Assembly: GCA_029558315.1 (NCBI GenBank)
Contig: JAKQFQ010000472.1
Location: 1-64,000 of the forward strand
Length of the DNA stretch: 64,000 nucleotides
Source: Bacillota bacterium
GTDB lineage: Bacteria; Bacillota; Clostridia; Lachnospirales; Lachnospiraceae
Direction: 5' to 3'
The position numbers were made by a program, and so were the translations under genes. Each line of letters begins with the position of its first letter. Position 1 is the first letter of the stretch. Positions 11,073-22,221 of this stretch are shown here, piece by piece. The notes below the pieces were generated by a model. It was not told the DNA's origin, made no database searches, and worked only from the letters and a program-made list of their open reading frames with translations.

Positions 11073-11234
11073 GAATATTGAATCGTAATAGAAGATGTTG
11101 TCGATTATTGACCGATTCAGCAGATGACTGATGGGGAAAACAGAGGAAATTCTGTTGAAAAGAAAGAATCGTTTTGTTATCTTTAAGAGGATGCAGTCGA
11201 AAGTCTGCAATGCTTGGGTAAAGGGAGGTACAAA

Positions 11235-11489
11235 ATGATTTACATGCATTATTGCTCTAAATGCAAATTTCTACATATGTTAAGCGGTCATAGGACTGAT
11301 TGCCCGGGATGCGGTGGTACGATTACAGAACTGAAGATAAAATATTCGGATTATCTGGATATGAATTTGAAAGAACGGGAAGATTTTCTGAAGAAATGTC
11401 AGTCTCCTGATTCACTACAGGAGATTACTTATGTATACAAAAAGCATAAATTCAGCAAGTGGTATAAAAAAGGAGGAAAACGCGGATAG
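11235..11489 (+). CDS. Small zinc-ribbon-like protein
   Basis: CSKCKF...CPGCGG paired CxxC; ATG at 11235 preceded by aagggaggt RBS (the listed ORF start 11214 is earlier). Confidence 0.6.
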   Translation: MIYMHYCSKCKFLHMLSGHRTDCPGCGGTITELKIKYSDYLDMNLKEREDFLKKCQSPDSLQEITYVYKKHKFSKWYKKGGKRG

Positions 11490-11517
11490 CCTGTGTATGG
11501 CGGATTTCTTTTTTGTG

Positions 11518-11546
11518 TTTACAACGCTTGCAAATATGGATATAAT
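11518..11546 (+). promoter_or_regulatory. Predicted sigma-A-type promoter upstream of gmd-like gene
   Basis: TTTACA - 17 nt - TATAAT. Confidence 0.55.
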
Positions 11547-11600
11547 GAGAAGGAAATGTTTTCTTGAAGAAGAAACATTCATAGATGAAAGCGAGGTTAA

Positions 11601-12638
<1,038 letters not shown>

Positions 12639-12642
12639 ATTT

Positions 12643-12671
12643 AAGGGAATTCCGAGAGGAATTCCCTTTTT
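12643..12671 (+). terminator. Rho-independent terminator
   Basis: AAGGGAATTCC-GAGA-GGAATTCCCTT followed by Ts. Confidence 0.85.
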
Positions 12672-12725
12672 GGAAGAAAAGATACTAGAGACTGAAATGA
12701 ATCAGCGGGAAAGGATTAGCAAGAG

Positions 12726-13664
12726 ATGGAAAAAGCATTGGTAATAGGAGCAGCCGGGTTTGTTGGAAGCTATCTGATTAAACATCTGGCCCAGGATTGC
12801 GGATATGAAGTGTTCGCGACGAAACTGCCCCATGAGAGTCTTGGAGATGTCCCTGCCAGGATTTATGATTTGGATATTTTATCTAAGGATAGTATTGTTG
12901 AATTACTGTTTCAATTACGACCGGACTATATTTTTCATCTTGCAGCACAGAGTTCTGTCAGCGTTGCATGGAATAATCCGCAGCTGACGATTGACGTGAA
13001 CATCAAAGGTGGAGTTAATCTGATGGATGCTCTTCGTGAATTATTCTATAAACCCAGGGTGGTGATGATTGGTTCTGGGGAGGAATACGGACATATCAGG
13101 GAAGGTGAGACGCCAATTGGTGAGGAGAACCGCCTTTATCCAGGAAATATTTATGCGGCAACCAAGGCATGTCAGAATATGATCGGGAGTATTTACTCCA
13201 AAGCGTATGATCTGGAATTGATTATGGTAAGAGCGTTCAATCATATCGGACCCGGACAGGCTCCGATCTTTGTGGTCTCCGATTTTTGCAAGCAGGTGGC
13301 AGAAATTGAGAAGGGAATTAGAGAACCGGTGATGTATGTTGGAAATCTGTCTGCAAAACGTGACTTTACAGATGTCCGGGATGTTGTAAGAGCTTATTCA
13401 GGACTTGCAAAGAATGGAAGCAAGGGGGAAACCTATAATGTAGGAAGCGGACACGCAGTTGAGATTCGGGAAATACTGAATCAGATTATTGCACTTTCAG
13501 ATAAAGAAATACGTGTAGAAACTGATCCTGCCAAGATACGACCGGTTGATGTGCCAATTATTGAGGCGGATATTACAAAGATTCATGAGGCCACGGGGTG
13601 GAAACCACAGATTTCTTTGGGGGAAACCATTGAAGAGACACTTAATTACTGGAGGGAAAGGTAG
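12726..13664 (+). CDS. NAD-dependent epimerase/reductase, GDP-6-deoxy-D-mannose reductase (Rmd)-like
   Basis: ALVIGAAGFVGSYLIKHL, YAATKACQNM; adjacent to gmd. Confidence 0.75.
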   Translation: MEKALVIGAAGFVGSYLIKHLAQDCGYEVFATKLPHESLGDVPARIYDLDILSKDSIVELLFQLRPDYIFHLAAQSSVSVAWNNPQLTIDVNIKGGVNLMDALRELFYKPRVVMIGSGEEYGHIREGETPIGEENRLYPGNIYAATKACQNMIGSIYSKAYDLELIMVRAFNHIGPGQAPIFVVSDFCKQVAEIEKGIREPVMYVGNLSAKRDFTDVRDVVRAYSGLAKNGSKGETYNVGSGHAVEIREILNQIIALSDKEIRVETDPAKIRPVDVPIIEADITKIHEATGWKPQISLGETIEETLNYWRER

Positions 13665-13666
13665 GA

Positions 13667-14572
13667 ATGAATATGGAAAAACTGTTTGATGCAGAGGGAA
13701 TAACAAAATCAGAACGACTAATGCATACACCCTCCACATTTGCAAGAAAAAATCTTTTATATGTGCAGGAAACGGGACAACTAAAAAGCCTCAAAGCACA
13801 TAGCTGCATTCGTGAGAATCTGGATTCGTATCTGTTTTTCTTTGTCTTATCAGGAACCGGCAGCGTTGTGTTCGATGGAGAAGTATATGAGATGACAGAA
13901 GGAAGCTGTGCATTTATTGATTGCCGGAAGCACTATGAACATAAGAGCAGCGAAGAGAATCCATGGGAACTGATGTGGGTTCATTTCGACGGACAGATTG
14001 TAGAAGCCTGTTATCCACTGTTTTATGAAGGCAATCATAACTCACCGGTATTTATAGCAAAAGAAGAAAAAGAGAAGCTGGTAGCTTTGGTTGAGGAATT
14101 AAGAGCGATTCCAAATGAACAGAATGTTCTTTATGAATTGCAGGCATCCGGATTATTACAGCAGTTATTAATATCCTGTATGGAGAAGGTGATCACGGAA
14201 AAAGCCAAGACGGAAGGAGACACGGATGCGGCATTGTCGGTAGCGGATTATGAAGCAATCAGGGAATACCTGAACACACATTTTGCAGAGAAGAATCTGC
14301 CACAGGCGCTTTCTTCGATGTTTGGTAAAGAATTCGGACGGATTAATACTGCTTTTAGTCATCGATACGGTATTACCGTAGAAGACTATGTGGAAAATCG
14401 TAAATTTAATAAAGCAAAAGAGCTTCTTCGTTTTACAATTAAACCGATAGATGAGATTATTACACAAGCAGGATTTGCCAGTTCAGAGCAGTTCCATGCT
14501 ATGTTTCAGAAAAATGAGGAAATGAGTCCGGAAGATTATCGTAAGAAGTGGGCACAATGGATCAAAGGTTAA
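13667..14572 (+). CDS. AraC-family transcriptional regulator with N-terminal cupin-like domain
   Basis: C-terminal HTH (FNKAKELLRFTIKPIDEIITQAGFASSEQFHAMFQKNEEMSPEDYRKK). Confidence 0.82.
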   Translation: MNMEKLFDAEGITKSERLMHTPSTFARKNLLYVQETGQLKSLKAHSCIRENLDSYLFFFVLSGTGSVVFDGEVYEMTEGSCAFIDCRKHYEHKSSEENPWELMWVHFDGQIVEACYPLFYEGNHNSPVFIAKEEKEKLVALVEELRAIPNEQNVLYELQASGLLQQLLISCMEKVITEKAKTEGDTDAALSVADYEAIREYLNTHFAEKNLPQALSSMFGKEFGRINTAFSHRYGITVEDYVENRKFNKAKELLRFTIKPIDEIITQAGFASSEQFHAMFQKNEEMSPEDYRKKWAQWIKG

Positions 14573-14594
14573 AATGTATTTGGATATAGGCAAT

Positions 14595-14623
14595 AAAAAA
14601 GGTACGCTATGCGTACCTTTTTT
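14595..14623. terminator. Bidirectional terminator between convergent genes
   Basis: Perfect 13-bp stem AAAAAAGGTACGC-TAT-GCGTACCTTTTTT. Confidence 0.9.
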
Positions 14624-14627
14624 GCAC

Positions 14628-15395
14628 TCAAGAATTATCTGTTGCTGCTTTTTTCTTTTCAGCAAGCTTTTCGGGACTCCACCGAATAATCTTCATGCCG
14701 CGTCCACGATTGGCGGCAGCTTTCATCAAATGGAACACCTGCTTTAGATACTGAATCGTAACCTTGGTGGAAAGCTTTGATTCTCCAGCTTCACGATCAT
14801 GAAAGACGTAAGGGGTTTCCAGTACATTTTTAACCTGACACATCGCTAATACTTCAATCATTATCTTCCAGCCAATTGGATTGAGACTGGCATCCTTAAG
14901 CAGTTCACGCTTGATCATAAAGAGACCACTGGTGGGATCGGATACTTTACGCAGACAGGGAAGAAGAATCTTGCCAATATATCTGGCAGTGCCGGATACA
15001 AATTTACGGTAAAGATTAAGTCCGCCATCGCTGCCACCCGGGATAAAACGACTCGGAATAGCCATATCTGCATTGGCTTTCATGGCTGCATACATATCAA
15101 GCAATACTTCGGGTGGATGCTGTAAATCTGCATCCATAACAGCAACATAATCCCCTTTGGCCAGAGTAAAGCCTTTGACAACTGCAGTTGCAAGACCTTT
15201 TTCAGTATCACGGTGATGCAGTACTACACGAGAATCCGTAGCAGCGGCATCTGTAATCACCTGCGGGGTATTATCGGTACTGTCATCCACGAAGATGATC
15301 TCGTGTGGAATGCCGGGGAGAGCTTCTTTTATTCTGGAAAGAAGCGGAAGAATGTTATCTTTTTCGTTATAAGTAGGAATTACAATAGAAATCAC
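14628..15395 (-). CDS. Glycosyltransferase family 2, dolichol/polyprenyl-phosphate-mannose synthase-like
   Basis: MISIVIPTYNEKDNILPLLSRI...FVDDSTD...VMDADLQHPPE. Confidence 0.85.
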   Translation of the reverse strand: MISIVIPTYNEKDNILPLLSRIKEALPGIPHEIIFVDDSTDNTPQVITDAAATDSRVVLHHRDTEKGLATAVVKGFTLAKGDYVAVMDADLQHPPEVLLDMYAAMKANADMAIPSRFIPGGSDGGLNLYRKFVSGTARYIGKILLPCLRKVSDPTSGLFMIKRELLKDASLNPIGWKIMIEVLAMCQVKNVLETPYVFHDREAGESKLSTKVTIQYLKQVFHLMKAAANRGRGMKIIRWSPEKLAEKKKAATDNS

Positions 15396-15536
15396 AATAT
15401 GTTCTCCTTTGCTATTTATTCAAATAAAGATCGAAAACAGGATTGCATGAACGAAGTTCCTGTTCAAGAGCTATGCGGACTTCGTCCGGCAGTCATATTA
15501 TATCACAGTTTTTCATGGGATGAAAACCCGATTTTT

Positions 15537-15566
15537 TTGACAAGTATTTTAGTGTGGTGATATAAT
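15537..15566 (+). promoter_or_regulatory. Predicted sigma-A-type promoter upstream of manC-like gene
   Basis: TTGACA - 18 nt - TATAAT. Confidence 0.7.
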
Positions 15567-15637
15567 GGATAAGAGTGTGGGTTTGAAAGAAAAAAATGAA
15601 TAGCACGGGGAGTATTCCGTGGAGTAGGAGGCTAAGT

Positions 15638-16708
15638 TTGAAAGTTACAGCACTTATTATGGCAGGCGGCAAAGGAGAACGATTCTGGCCGAGAAGCCGA
15701 AAGAACAATCCCAAGCAGTTTTTATGTCTGACCGGAGACGGAAGGACTATGATTCAGCAAACAGTCGATCGAATCCTTCCCATGGTAGCGATAGAAGATA
15801 TCTTTATTGCAACCAATAAAGATTATAAGAAACTGGTTCGTGAACAGTTGCCGGAGATCCCTGAGGAGAATATTCTGTGTGAACCAATTGGAAGGAATAC
15901 AGCACCGTGTATTGGATTGGGTGCAGTTCATATCAGAAAAAAATACGGCGATGCAATAATGCTGGTTCTTCCAAGTGATCATCTGATTAAATACAAGGGA
16001 ATGTACCTTAATATTTTGCAGGATGCAATTAAGGTGGCTGAAGAAGATCACAATCTTGTGACACTTGGTATTACACCGAATGCACCGGAAACCGGATACG
16101 GCTATATCAAGTTCAATCCGGAGCAGACGAAGGGCAGAGCATTTGCTGTTGATTGTTTTGTTGAAAAACCGGATAGTGCTAAAGCAAAGGAGTATCTGGA
16201 ATCGGAAGAATATATGTGGAACTCCGGAATGTTTGTCTGGAAGACCTCGACCATTCTGGAATCGATGGAGAAGAATCTCCCGGAGATTTATTCCGGTCTG
16301 ACACAGATAGAAAAATCAATTGGAACAGAGGATGAAGATGCAATGTTAAATGGTGTATTTGATGCAATTCCTTCTGAATCCATTGATTATGGTATTTTGG
16401 AGAAAGAGAAAGGAATCTATGTATTACCGGGAACTTTTGGATGGGATGATGTTGGTTCATGGCTATCGGTAGAACGAATGAAACCGCTGAATGATTCGGG
16501 GAATGTGATTGAAGGTAATGCCATGACAGTCAACGTTAAGAACTGCATTATCGAAGGCTCCGAGAAATTAATTGCTGCGATTGGAATACATGATCTTGTT
16601 ATCGTTGATACGAAGGATGCAACACTGATCTGTTCTAAGGACAGTACTGCAGATATAAAGAAGATTGTCGAGAACCTTAAAATCTGTAATAGAGATCAGT
16701 ACTTATAA
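15638..16708 (+). CDS. manC: Mannose-1-phosphate guanylyltransferase
   Basis: ALIMAGGKGERFWPRSR pyrophosphorylase motif, LPSDH, VEKP. TTG at 15638 follows taggagg RBS; the longer ORF begins at 15596. Confidence 0.85.
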   Translation: MKVTALIMAGGKGERFWPRSRKNNPKQFLCLTGDGRTMIQQTVDRILPMVAIEDIFIATNKDYKKLVREQLPEIPEENILCEPIGRNTAPCIGLGAVHIRKKYGDAIMLVLPSDHLIKYKGMYLNILQDAIKVAEEDHNLVTLGITPNAPETGYGYIKFNPEQTKGRAFAVDCFVEKPDSAKAKEYLESEEYMWNSGMFVWKTSTILESMEKNLPEIYSGLTQIEKSIGTEDEDAMLNGVFDAIPSESIDYGILEKEKGIYVLPGTFGWDDVGSWLSVERMKPLNDSGNVIEGNAMTVNVKNCIIEGSEKLIAAIGIHDLVIVDTKDATLICSKDSTADIKKIVENLKICNRDQYL

Positions 16709-16739
16709 GAAAAGAACAATTATTGAAGGAGAAGAGATA

Positions 16740-18050
16740 TTGAAAATTGCGGTTGCCGGAACAGGCTATGTAGGTCTTGTAACAGGTACCTGTCTTGCTG
16801 AGCGAGGCCATTGTGTTACCTGCGTGGATGTAGATGAAAATAAGATTAAGATGATGGAAAGTGGGAAATCTCCCATATATGAGGATGGCTTGGAAGAGCT
16901 TATGCAGAAGAACCATGCTGCTGGCAGACTTTCCTATACAACAGATTATCAGGCTGCTTACTGCGATGCGGATGCGATCTTTATCGGAGTGGGGACACCG
17001 GAATTGCCGGATGGAAGTGCTGATCTTCACTTTGTCATGGGCGTAGCCAGACAGATAGCAGAATCCGTTCAAAAGGATTGCCTGGTGGTTGTTAAGTCGA
17101 CCGTTCCAATCGGAACGAATGATGAAGTTGAAAAGTTACTAAAAGAATGCGTGAATGGCCGGGTTAATATTGAGGTTGCGTCCAATCCGGAGTTCCTTGC
17201 ACAGGGGACTGCAGTTCGCGATACATTAAATGCGTCCAGATGTGTTATTGGAACAGAAAGTAAAAATGCGGAGTCTGTAATGCGTGCGATATACGAACCA
17301 TTTGGAATCCCGATTGTTTCGGTCAATCGTCGTAGTGCGGAGATGATTAAGTATGCAAGTAATGATTTTCTTGCATTAAAAATTTCCTATATGAATGACC
17401 TTGCCAATCTATGCGAACTGGTTGGAGCGGATGTAAAAGCTGTTGCACAGGGAATGAGCTATGATGAGAGAATAGGAAGAAGATTTCTCAATCCGGGAAT
17501 TGGTTATGGAGGAAGCTGCTTTCCAAAGGATACCAAAGCACTTCGTTCTCTCGCAGCCGATCTTGGTTATGAACTAAAGACGGTATCCGCAGCGATTGAA
17601 GTTAACCAGATGCAACAGATTCGACTATTTACCAAAGCAGAAGAAATGGGAATTGAACTGGAAGGAAAGAAGATCGCCATTCTTGGACTGGCATTTAAGG
17701 CAGGTACGGATGATTTAAGAGAGGCAGCATCACTTAAAAATGTACCGCTATTGTTGGAAAAGGGAGCAAATCTGGTAGCATATGATCCTGTAGCGCAGGA
17801 TAATTTCATCAGACGATTCCCTGAGGGCCAACAGGGTAGTGGAAGTATTCATTATGTTCACTCAGCCAAAGAGGCTTTACAGGATGCAGATTTATGTTTT
17901 GTATATACGGAATGGCCTGAATTTGTCAGCTTAACACCGTCTGATTTTATTAAAACAATGAAAAGCCCGGTGGTATTTGACGGAAGAGATATCTATCAGC
18001 CTGAGGAAATGAAGAATGCCGGAATCACATATATTGGAATCGGCAGATAA
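16740..18050 (+). CDS. ugd: UDP-glucose 6-dehydrogenase family (UDP-glucose/GDP-mannose dehydrogenase)
   Basis: IAVAGTGYVGLVTGTCLAERGH, NPGIGYGGSCFPKDTKAL catalytic Cys. TTG at 16740 after aaggag RBS; the listed ORF starts at 16665. Confidence 0.88.
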   Translation: MKIAVAGTGYVGLVTGTCLAERGHCVTCVDVDENKIKMMESGKSPIYEDGLEELMQKNHAAGRLSYTTDYQAAYCDADAIFIGVGTPELPDGSADLHFVMGVARQIAESVQKDCLVVVKSTVPIGTNDEVEKLLKECVNGRVNIEVASNPEFLAQGTAVRDTLNASRCVIGTESKNAESVMRAIYEPFGIPIVSVNRRSAEMIKYASNDFLALKISYMNDLANLCELVGADVKAVAQGMSYDERIGRRFLNPGIGYGGSCFPKDTKALRSLAADLGYELKTVSAAIEVNQMQQIRLFTKAEEMGIELEGKKIAILGLAFKAGTDDLREAASLKNVPLLLEKGANLVAYDPVAQDNFIRRFPEGQQGSGSIHYVHSAKEALQDADLCFVYTEWPEFVSLTPSDFIKTMKSPVVFDGRDIYQPEEMKNAGITYIGIGR

Positions 18051-18104
18051 ACAATCATTATTTAGAACGGTAAGGAAGAACGATAACCGTAGGAGGGTAT
18101 ACCA

Positions 18105-19973
18105 ATGCAGACCCTGCAACAGGTGACATGTTTTATCCTCTGGTTAGGATTGGTTCCTTTATTGGCCGGAGTGATTCCATCGCATTTTATTGAAAAAAAG
18201 CATAAATCAATCGGACTAATCTATCTGTGCGGTTTTTTTATGATGTTTGCAGTATTTCAGCTGACAGCAGTTCCATTTATTGTAGGGAAACGGACATTAA
18301 CAGAGCTCTCTTTTTCCTATACCATTGTCATGGAAATTATCTCTGTGGCAGGACTTATTGTGGCTGTGATTAGCATTGTAAAACACTCCATAGAGGAGTA
18401 TCTGATTATCTTTGAAAAGGTTAAGAGAAGTAAGCAGGAGTATGTCGCGTGGATCATATTTCTGCTTTTGTTAATCTTTCAAATGGTAATGTCTGTCTGC
18501 ATTATGACACCGGATGGAGATGATGCATATTATGTCAGCCATGCGGTTATTTCAGATCAGCAGGATAGTATGTTTCTCAAAAATTCCTATACAGGAGGCG
18601 ATGGAATCCTTGACTTCAGGCATGTGCTGGCACCTTTCCCGATGTTTATTGCAATGCTGGCCAGAAAGAGTGGAATGCATGCAGCGGCAGTGGCTCATAC
18701 AATTTTGCCGGTAGCACTGATAGGTCTGACATATCTGGTATACTGGAAACTTGCAGACTTACTGTTTGAAAAGAAACAAGAAAATGTTCCAATTTTTCTG
18801 GTGTTGATTTCAGGAATACAGATTTTTGGAAACTACTCTGTTTATACGAGTGAGACATTTTTCCTGACGAGAACCTGGCAGGGAAAATCAATACTGGCTA
18901 ATCTTGTGATTCCTTTTGTGTTTTTTGTGCTCATGGCGATTATTCGCAGAACCGAAAAAGGTAAAGAAAGTGTGGGAAAGGGCGTTGGTGGCTGCTTCTT
19001 TTTGCTTCTGCTGGCGAATTTGACCGGTGCATTGGCAAGCAGCTTGGGATTATTGCTGTTATTGATTCTGGAGGGTGTTTTCTTCCTTGTAATTGCAATT
19101 CGAAATCACAGACTATGGTTATTGCCATGTGGATTGCTGAGCCTGTTCCCCTGCTATTTATATATTCTATTATACGTTTTGGGTGGTGCCTAAGTGATGG
19201 GTGAGATTATTGAAGTTTATTCTGAATATTCCGGAAGCGGAATCCTGATGGTGCTTTTTTTCGTCGGGCTGATTTACCTTGCCCTGGTAGAACGAGACCG
19301 AAGCGTGCGGACACTTTTGGTATATGGAAGCATTTCCCTGATTGCGACTATCTTTCAACCAGTGGTATTTTATTTGTACACAACCTATGTGGATGGCCCA
19401 ACGTATTGGCGGATGTGGTGGATGATTCCAATTGGAATCGGACTTGCCTATGCAGGTACCAAACTAATCAGCAAGCATCAGACAACCGGATTCTTACTTG
19501 TCCTGGCGATTCTTGCATTAGGAGGGAAGGCAGTCTATAGCGGTGCTGCTGATGCCAAAACGGCAGAAAATATATATCAGATACCACAAGCTGTTGTGAG
19601 TATAGCTGATGAACTGGAGAATCGAGAGGATGCCGTTGTTTACGCAGCATTTCCGCCGGAAATGTTGATTTTTATCAGGCAATATGATGTTGCAATCAGG
19701 ATGCCTTATGGCAGAGAGATGCTGGATGAGAACTGGGGAGGCAGCAGTGGATTTTATCAGTTGATGAGTTCTCCCGAATTGGATTTTGAAAAACTGGCTG
19801 AGAAATGTGATTATAATTTTACCAGATATCTCATTGTAGATGGGAATAAAAGCTTTTTAAACCAGCCGCAGGAGAATGGCTTTGAACAGATTTTTATGTA
19901 TGAGAAATATATTGTATATGAATATACAAGAATTGACTGGGAACAACGACAGTTGGAATTAGAAGCAAACTAA
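18105..19973 (+). pseudogene. Multi-TM membrane protein gene (DUF6077-like) split by an in-frame TAA at 19191-19193
   Basis: ORFs 18105-19193 and 19194-19973 share one reading frame and are separated only by TAA; hydrophobicity continues across the stop and no strong RBS precedes the second ORF. Confidence 0.6.
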
Positions 19974-19975
19974 AG

Positions 19976-20003
19976 AAAGACACAGCAGATTGCTGTGTCT
20001 TTT
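19976..20003 (+). terminator. Rho-independent terminator
   Basis: AAAGACACAGCA-GAT-TGCTGTGTCTTTT. Confidence 0.85.
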
Positions 20004-20035
20004 GGCTTCATAAGAGGATGCAATTGGATAAATGT

Positions 20036-21130
20036 CTATGGCAGGAAAGAAACGATATGATTAGCAATCTCCTGACGTCCTAAGGCATTGGGGTACTGCC
20101 CGTCTGGAGTAAGATATCCATCATAAGTGCTTGCATTAAATGCGATGCCAAAATAATTATCTACAAAAGCAACATTGTTTTGCTGAGCGATATACTTCAT
20201 GTTAACAATATAGTCGCCTAAGGTGCCCTGACCATTGTTGTAAAGATCAGATCCAATCGTATTGCCATTATCATCCTTAGTAAGACAGAAGGAAGGACAT
20301 ACGATCAGAATACGCATATAAGGGAAACGCTCCTTTAGCATGACAATACAATCATTCAGAGAACCGGCTACACTGCTTTCAAGTCCATAGAGCTGATCAC
20401 TATATACCTCAGCACCGATTAAAGGACGTTTTGCAAGGTAATCTCCAAGACCATATTCAATTATTAAAGTATCTACTTTATTAAAATCAATCTTATGAAT
20501 ACTGTCCCAATAAGAATAATAGACGGAATTGTCCTCAATATAGCTAAGGGAATCATACATTAAGTCATAGCTTCCCATATCACCACCGCAGATGGAACTG
20601 ATAATATAGTATAAGTTAAAGGCATCCTGTGCATATTCCTGCGTGTAGGAGTCTTCCTGCAAAGCAATCGTTGTTTCGGGAAGGGAGAGTGCAGTCACAT
20701 TGGCTCCGGTTGCATCGGCAACTAATGCAGCAATTCCGGTATCGTCCTGGCAGTTATAGATAGAAGCATCACCGAGAATAACGATATTGTTCTCCCCGTC
20801 ATCAACATATCCGTCGATGGTTGAGGGATCAAAATCCACATGGAAATCTTCTGATTCAACATCATAATTTTCGGTAAGATCTCCTTCTGAAATAACGAAA
20901 TCCTCACCTCTTTGCCAACGCGCCAGAAGCACAATAATAGCAATTACAACAATGCCCATGATACTGATTAGGGTAATGTGAAAAAATTTGGCTTTGCTGT
21001 TATCTTCGTTGGAATCCCATGCACCATATTCATCCTCATAATCATCATAAGGATCATCCTTCACCGGAGTGGGTGCTTTCTCTGTAAGTTCTACCGGTTC
21101 TAGATCCTGATCGTTAAAATTGTTTCCCAT
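20036..21130 (-). CDS. Single-pass membrane protein with SGNH-hydrolase-like extracellular domain
   Basis: Acidic N-terminus, TM FHITLISIMGIVVIAIIVLLARW, then ENNIVILGDASIYN... and ...LGRQEIANHIV. Confidence 0.55.
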   Translation of the reverse strand: MGNNFNDQDLEPVELTEKAPTPVKDDPYDDYEDEYGAWDSNEDNSKAKFFHITLISIMGIVVIAIIVLLARWQRGEDFVISEGDLTENYDVESEDFHVDFDPSTIDGYVDDGENNIVILGDASIYNCQDDTGIAALVADATGANVTALSLPETTIALQEDSYTQEYAQDAFNLYYIISSICGGDMGSYDLMYDSLSYIEDNSVYYSYWDSIHKIDFNKVDTLIIEYGLGDYLAKRPLIGAEVYSDQLYGLESSVAGSLNDCIVMLKERFPYMRILIVCPSFCLTKDDNGNTIGSDLYNNGQGTLGDYIVNMKYIAQQNNVAFVDNYFGIAFNASTYDGYLTPDGQYPNALGRQEIANHIVSFLP

Positions 21131-21256
21131 AGGGGTACCTCCTGGTATTTTGTGTTGGTAATGTAGTATTTGAAAAGTACCAATTCGTATGTCTATGAAA
21201 TGAATTCTTTCACAAATATCTAAATTTATTCCATTTATTGTAGTAATAGTTATTTT

Positions 21257-21592
21257 CTACAAGTAATAAATGCAGATACCGGCAAGAATAATGCATGTGC
21301 CGGAAATTTTCCAGATACTTAGTTTTTCTTTAAAAATAATGCGTCCTAGAATCATAACAATAATAAAACCGATGGATTCCATAATTGGAACATTTTTATA
21401 AGCAAGACCACGGTAGGATAAAATTGTTAGAAACATGGATACGAAGGTCAAGCCATACCCTGTTATGACAAGGGGATTCAGATATTCCTGTAAATGATTC
21501 GGATATTTTTTCTTTGCGGCCATTTTTAACAAAATCTGTGAAGAGGAAGCCAGTATAACGGATAAAATCAGGATGAGATAGTAAGTGTTCAT
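21257..21592 (-). CDS. EmrE/SMR-DMT-like small membrane protein
   Basis: Start MNTYYLILILSVILASSSQILLKMA; four predicted TM; the longer ORF N-terminus overlaps the neighbouring gene out of frame. Confidence 0.7.
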   Translation of the reverse strand: MNTYYLILILSVILASSSQILLKMAAKKKYPNHLQEYLNPLVITGYGLTFVSMFLTILSYRGLAYKNVPIMESIGFIIVMILGRIIFKEKLSIWKISGTCIILAGICIYYL

Positions 21593-21960
21593 TTTATCTC
21601 CTCCTTTGCATCCGGGTTCATATTGATCATAATGGTTCCAACAATAACCAGCGCAACGCCAATCATATTGTTGCGTGTAATGGTTTCGTGGAAGATGAGA
21701 GGAGCCCAGATGGTGGACCATAGTAAAGCCATGGAGCGGTTCGCATAAGCGACGGAAATCTCTAAATGTTTTAGCATTTGCTGCCATAGAATGGCATATA
21801 GAGCCAAAACAATAAATTCAACAGCGTATAAGATAAGGAAAGAAAATGAAAACAAAGTTCTGCCGGAAGCCACTTTGCCAATGACACTAGCTGTTGAATA
21901 GATGATTACGCCCAATTGTAAGAGTAAAAGGTATCTTACTCTAATTTTATTCTCCTGCAT
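21589..21960 (-). CDS. EmrE/SMR-DMT-like small membrane protein, partner of 21257-21592
   Basis: Start MQENKIRVRYLLLLQLG; four predicted TM; ATGA overlap with the next gene. Confidence 0.7.
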   Translation of the reverse strand: MQENKIRVRYLLLLQLGVIIYSTASVIGKVASGRTLFSFSFLILYAVEFIVLALYAILWQQMLKHLEISVAYANRSMALLWSTIWAPLIFHETITRNNMIGVALVIVGTIMINMNPDAKEEIK

Positions 21961-22099
21961 GCAATAAAATTCCTGTCCTAAGTATTGTTTGTATGTGACC
22001 ATATTAACACAAACTGTCTTTGTTTGCTATAAAGTTTTTGGCATACAGGGAAGGAAGCTGGCTGGACTTTATTGCCAGAAGAAAAAGGGGGTAAAATCC

Positions 22100-22129
22100 T
22101 TGAACAATAAGATGCCAGCATGCTATAAT
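22100..22129 (+). promoter_or_regulatory. Predicted sigma-A-type promoter
   Basis: TTGAAC - 18 nt - TATAAT upstream of the 22222 CDS. Confidence 0.6.
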
Positions 22130-22221
22130 GGTCTGTGTTGTGATTTTGCATATAGTTTACATAACTGAAAATGTGCAGTACAACAAATGCAGCAAATGTA
22201 TCCACTAACAGGAGAAAATTA

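Noticed and set aside
21593-21787. N-terminal extension of the 176-aa minus-strand ORF
   Set aside because: It overlaps the partner EmrE-like gene out of frame; the genuine start is MNTYYLILIL at 21592.
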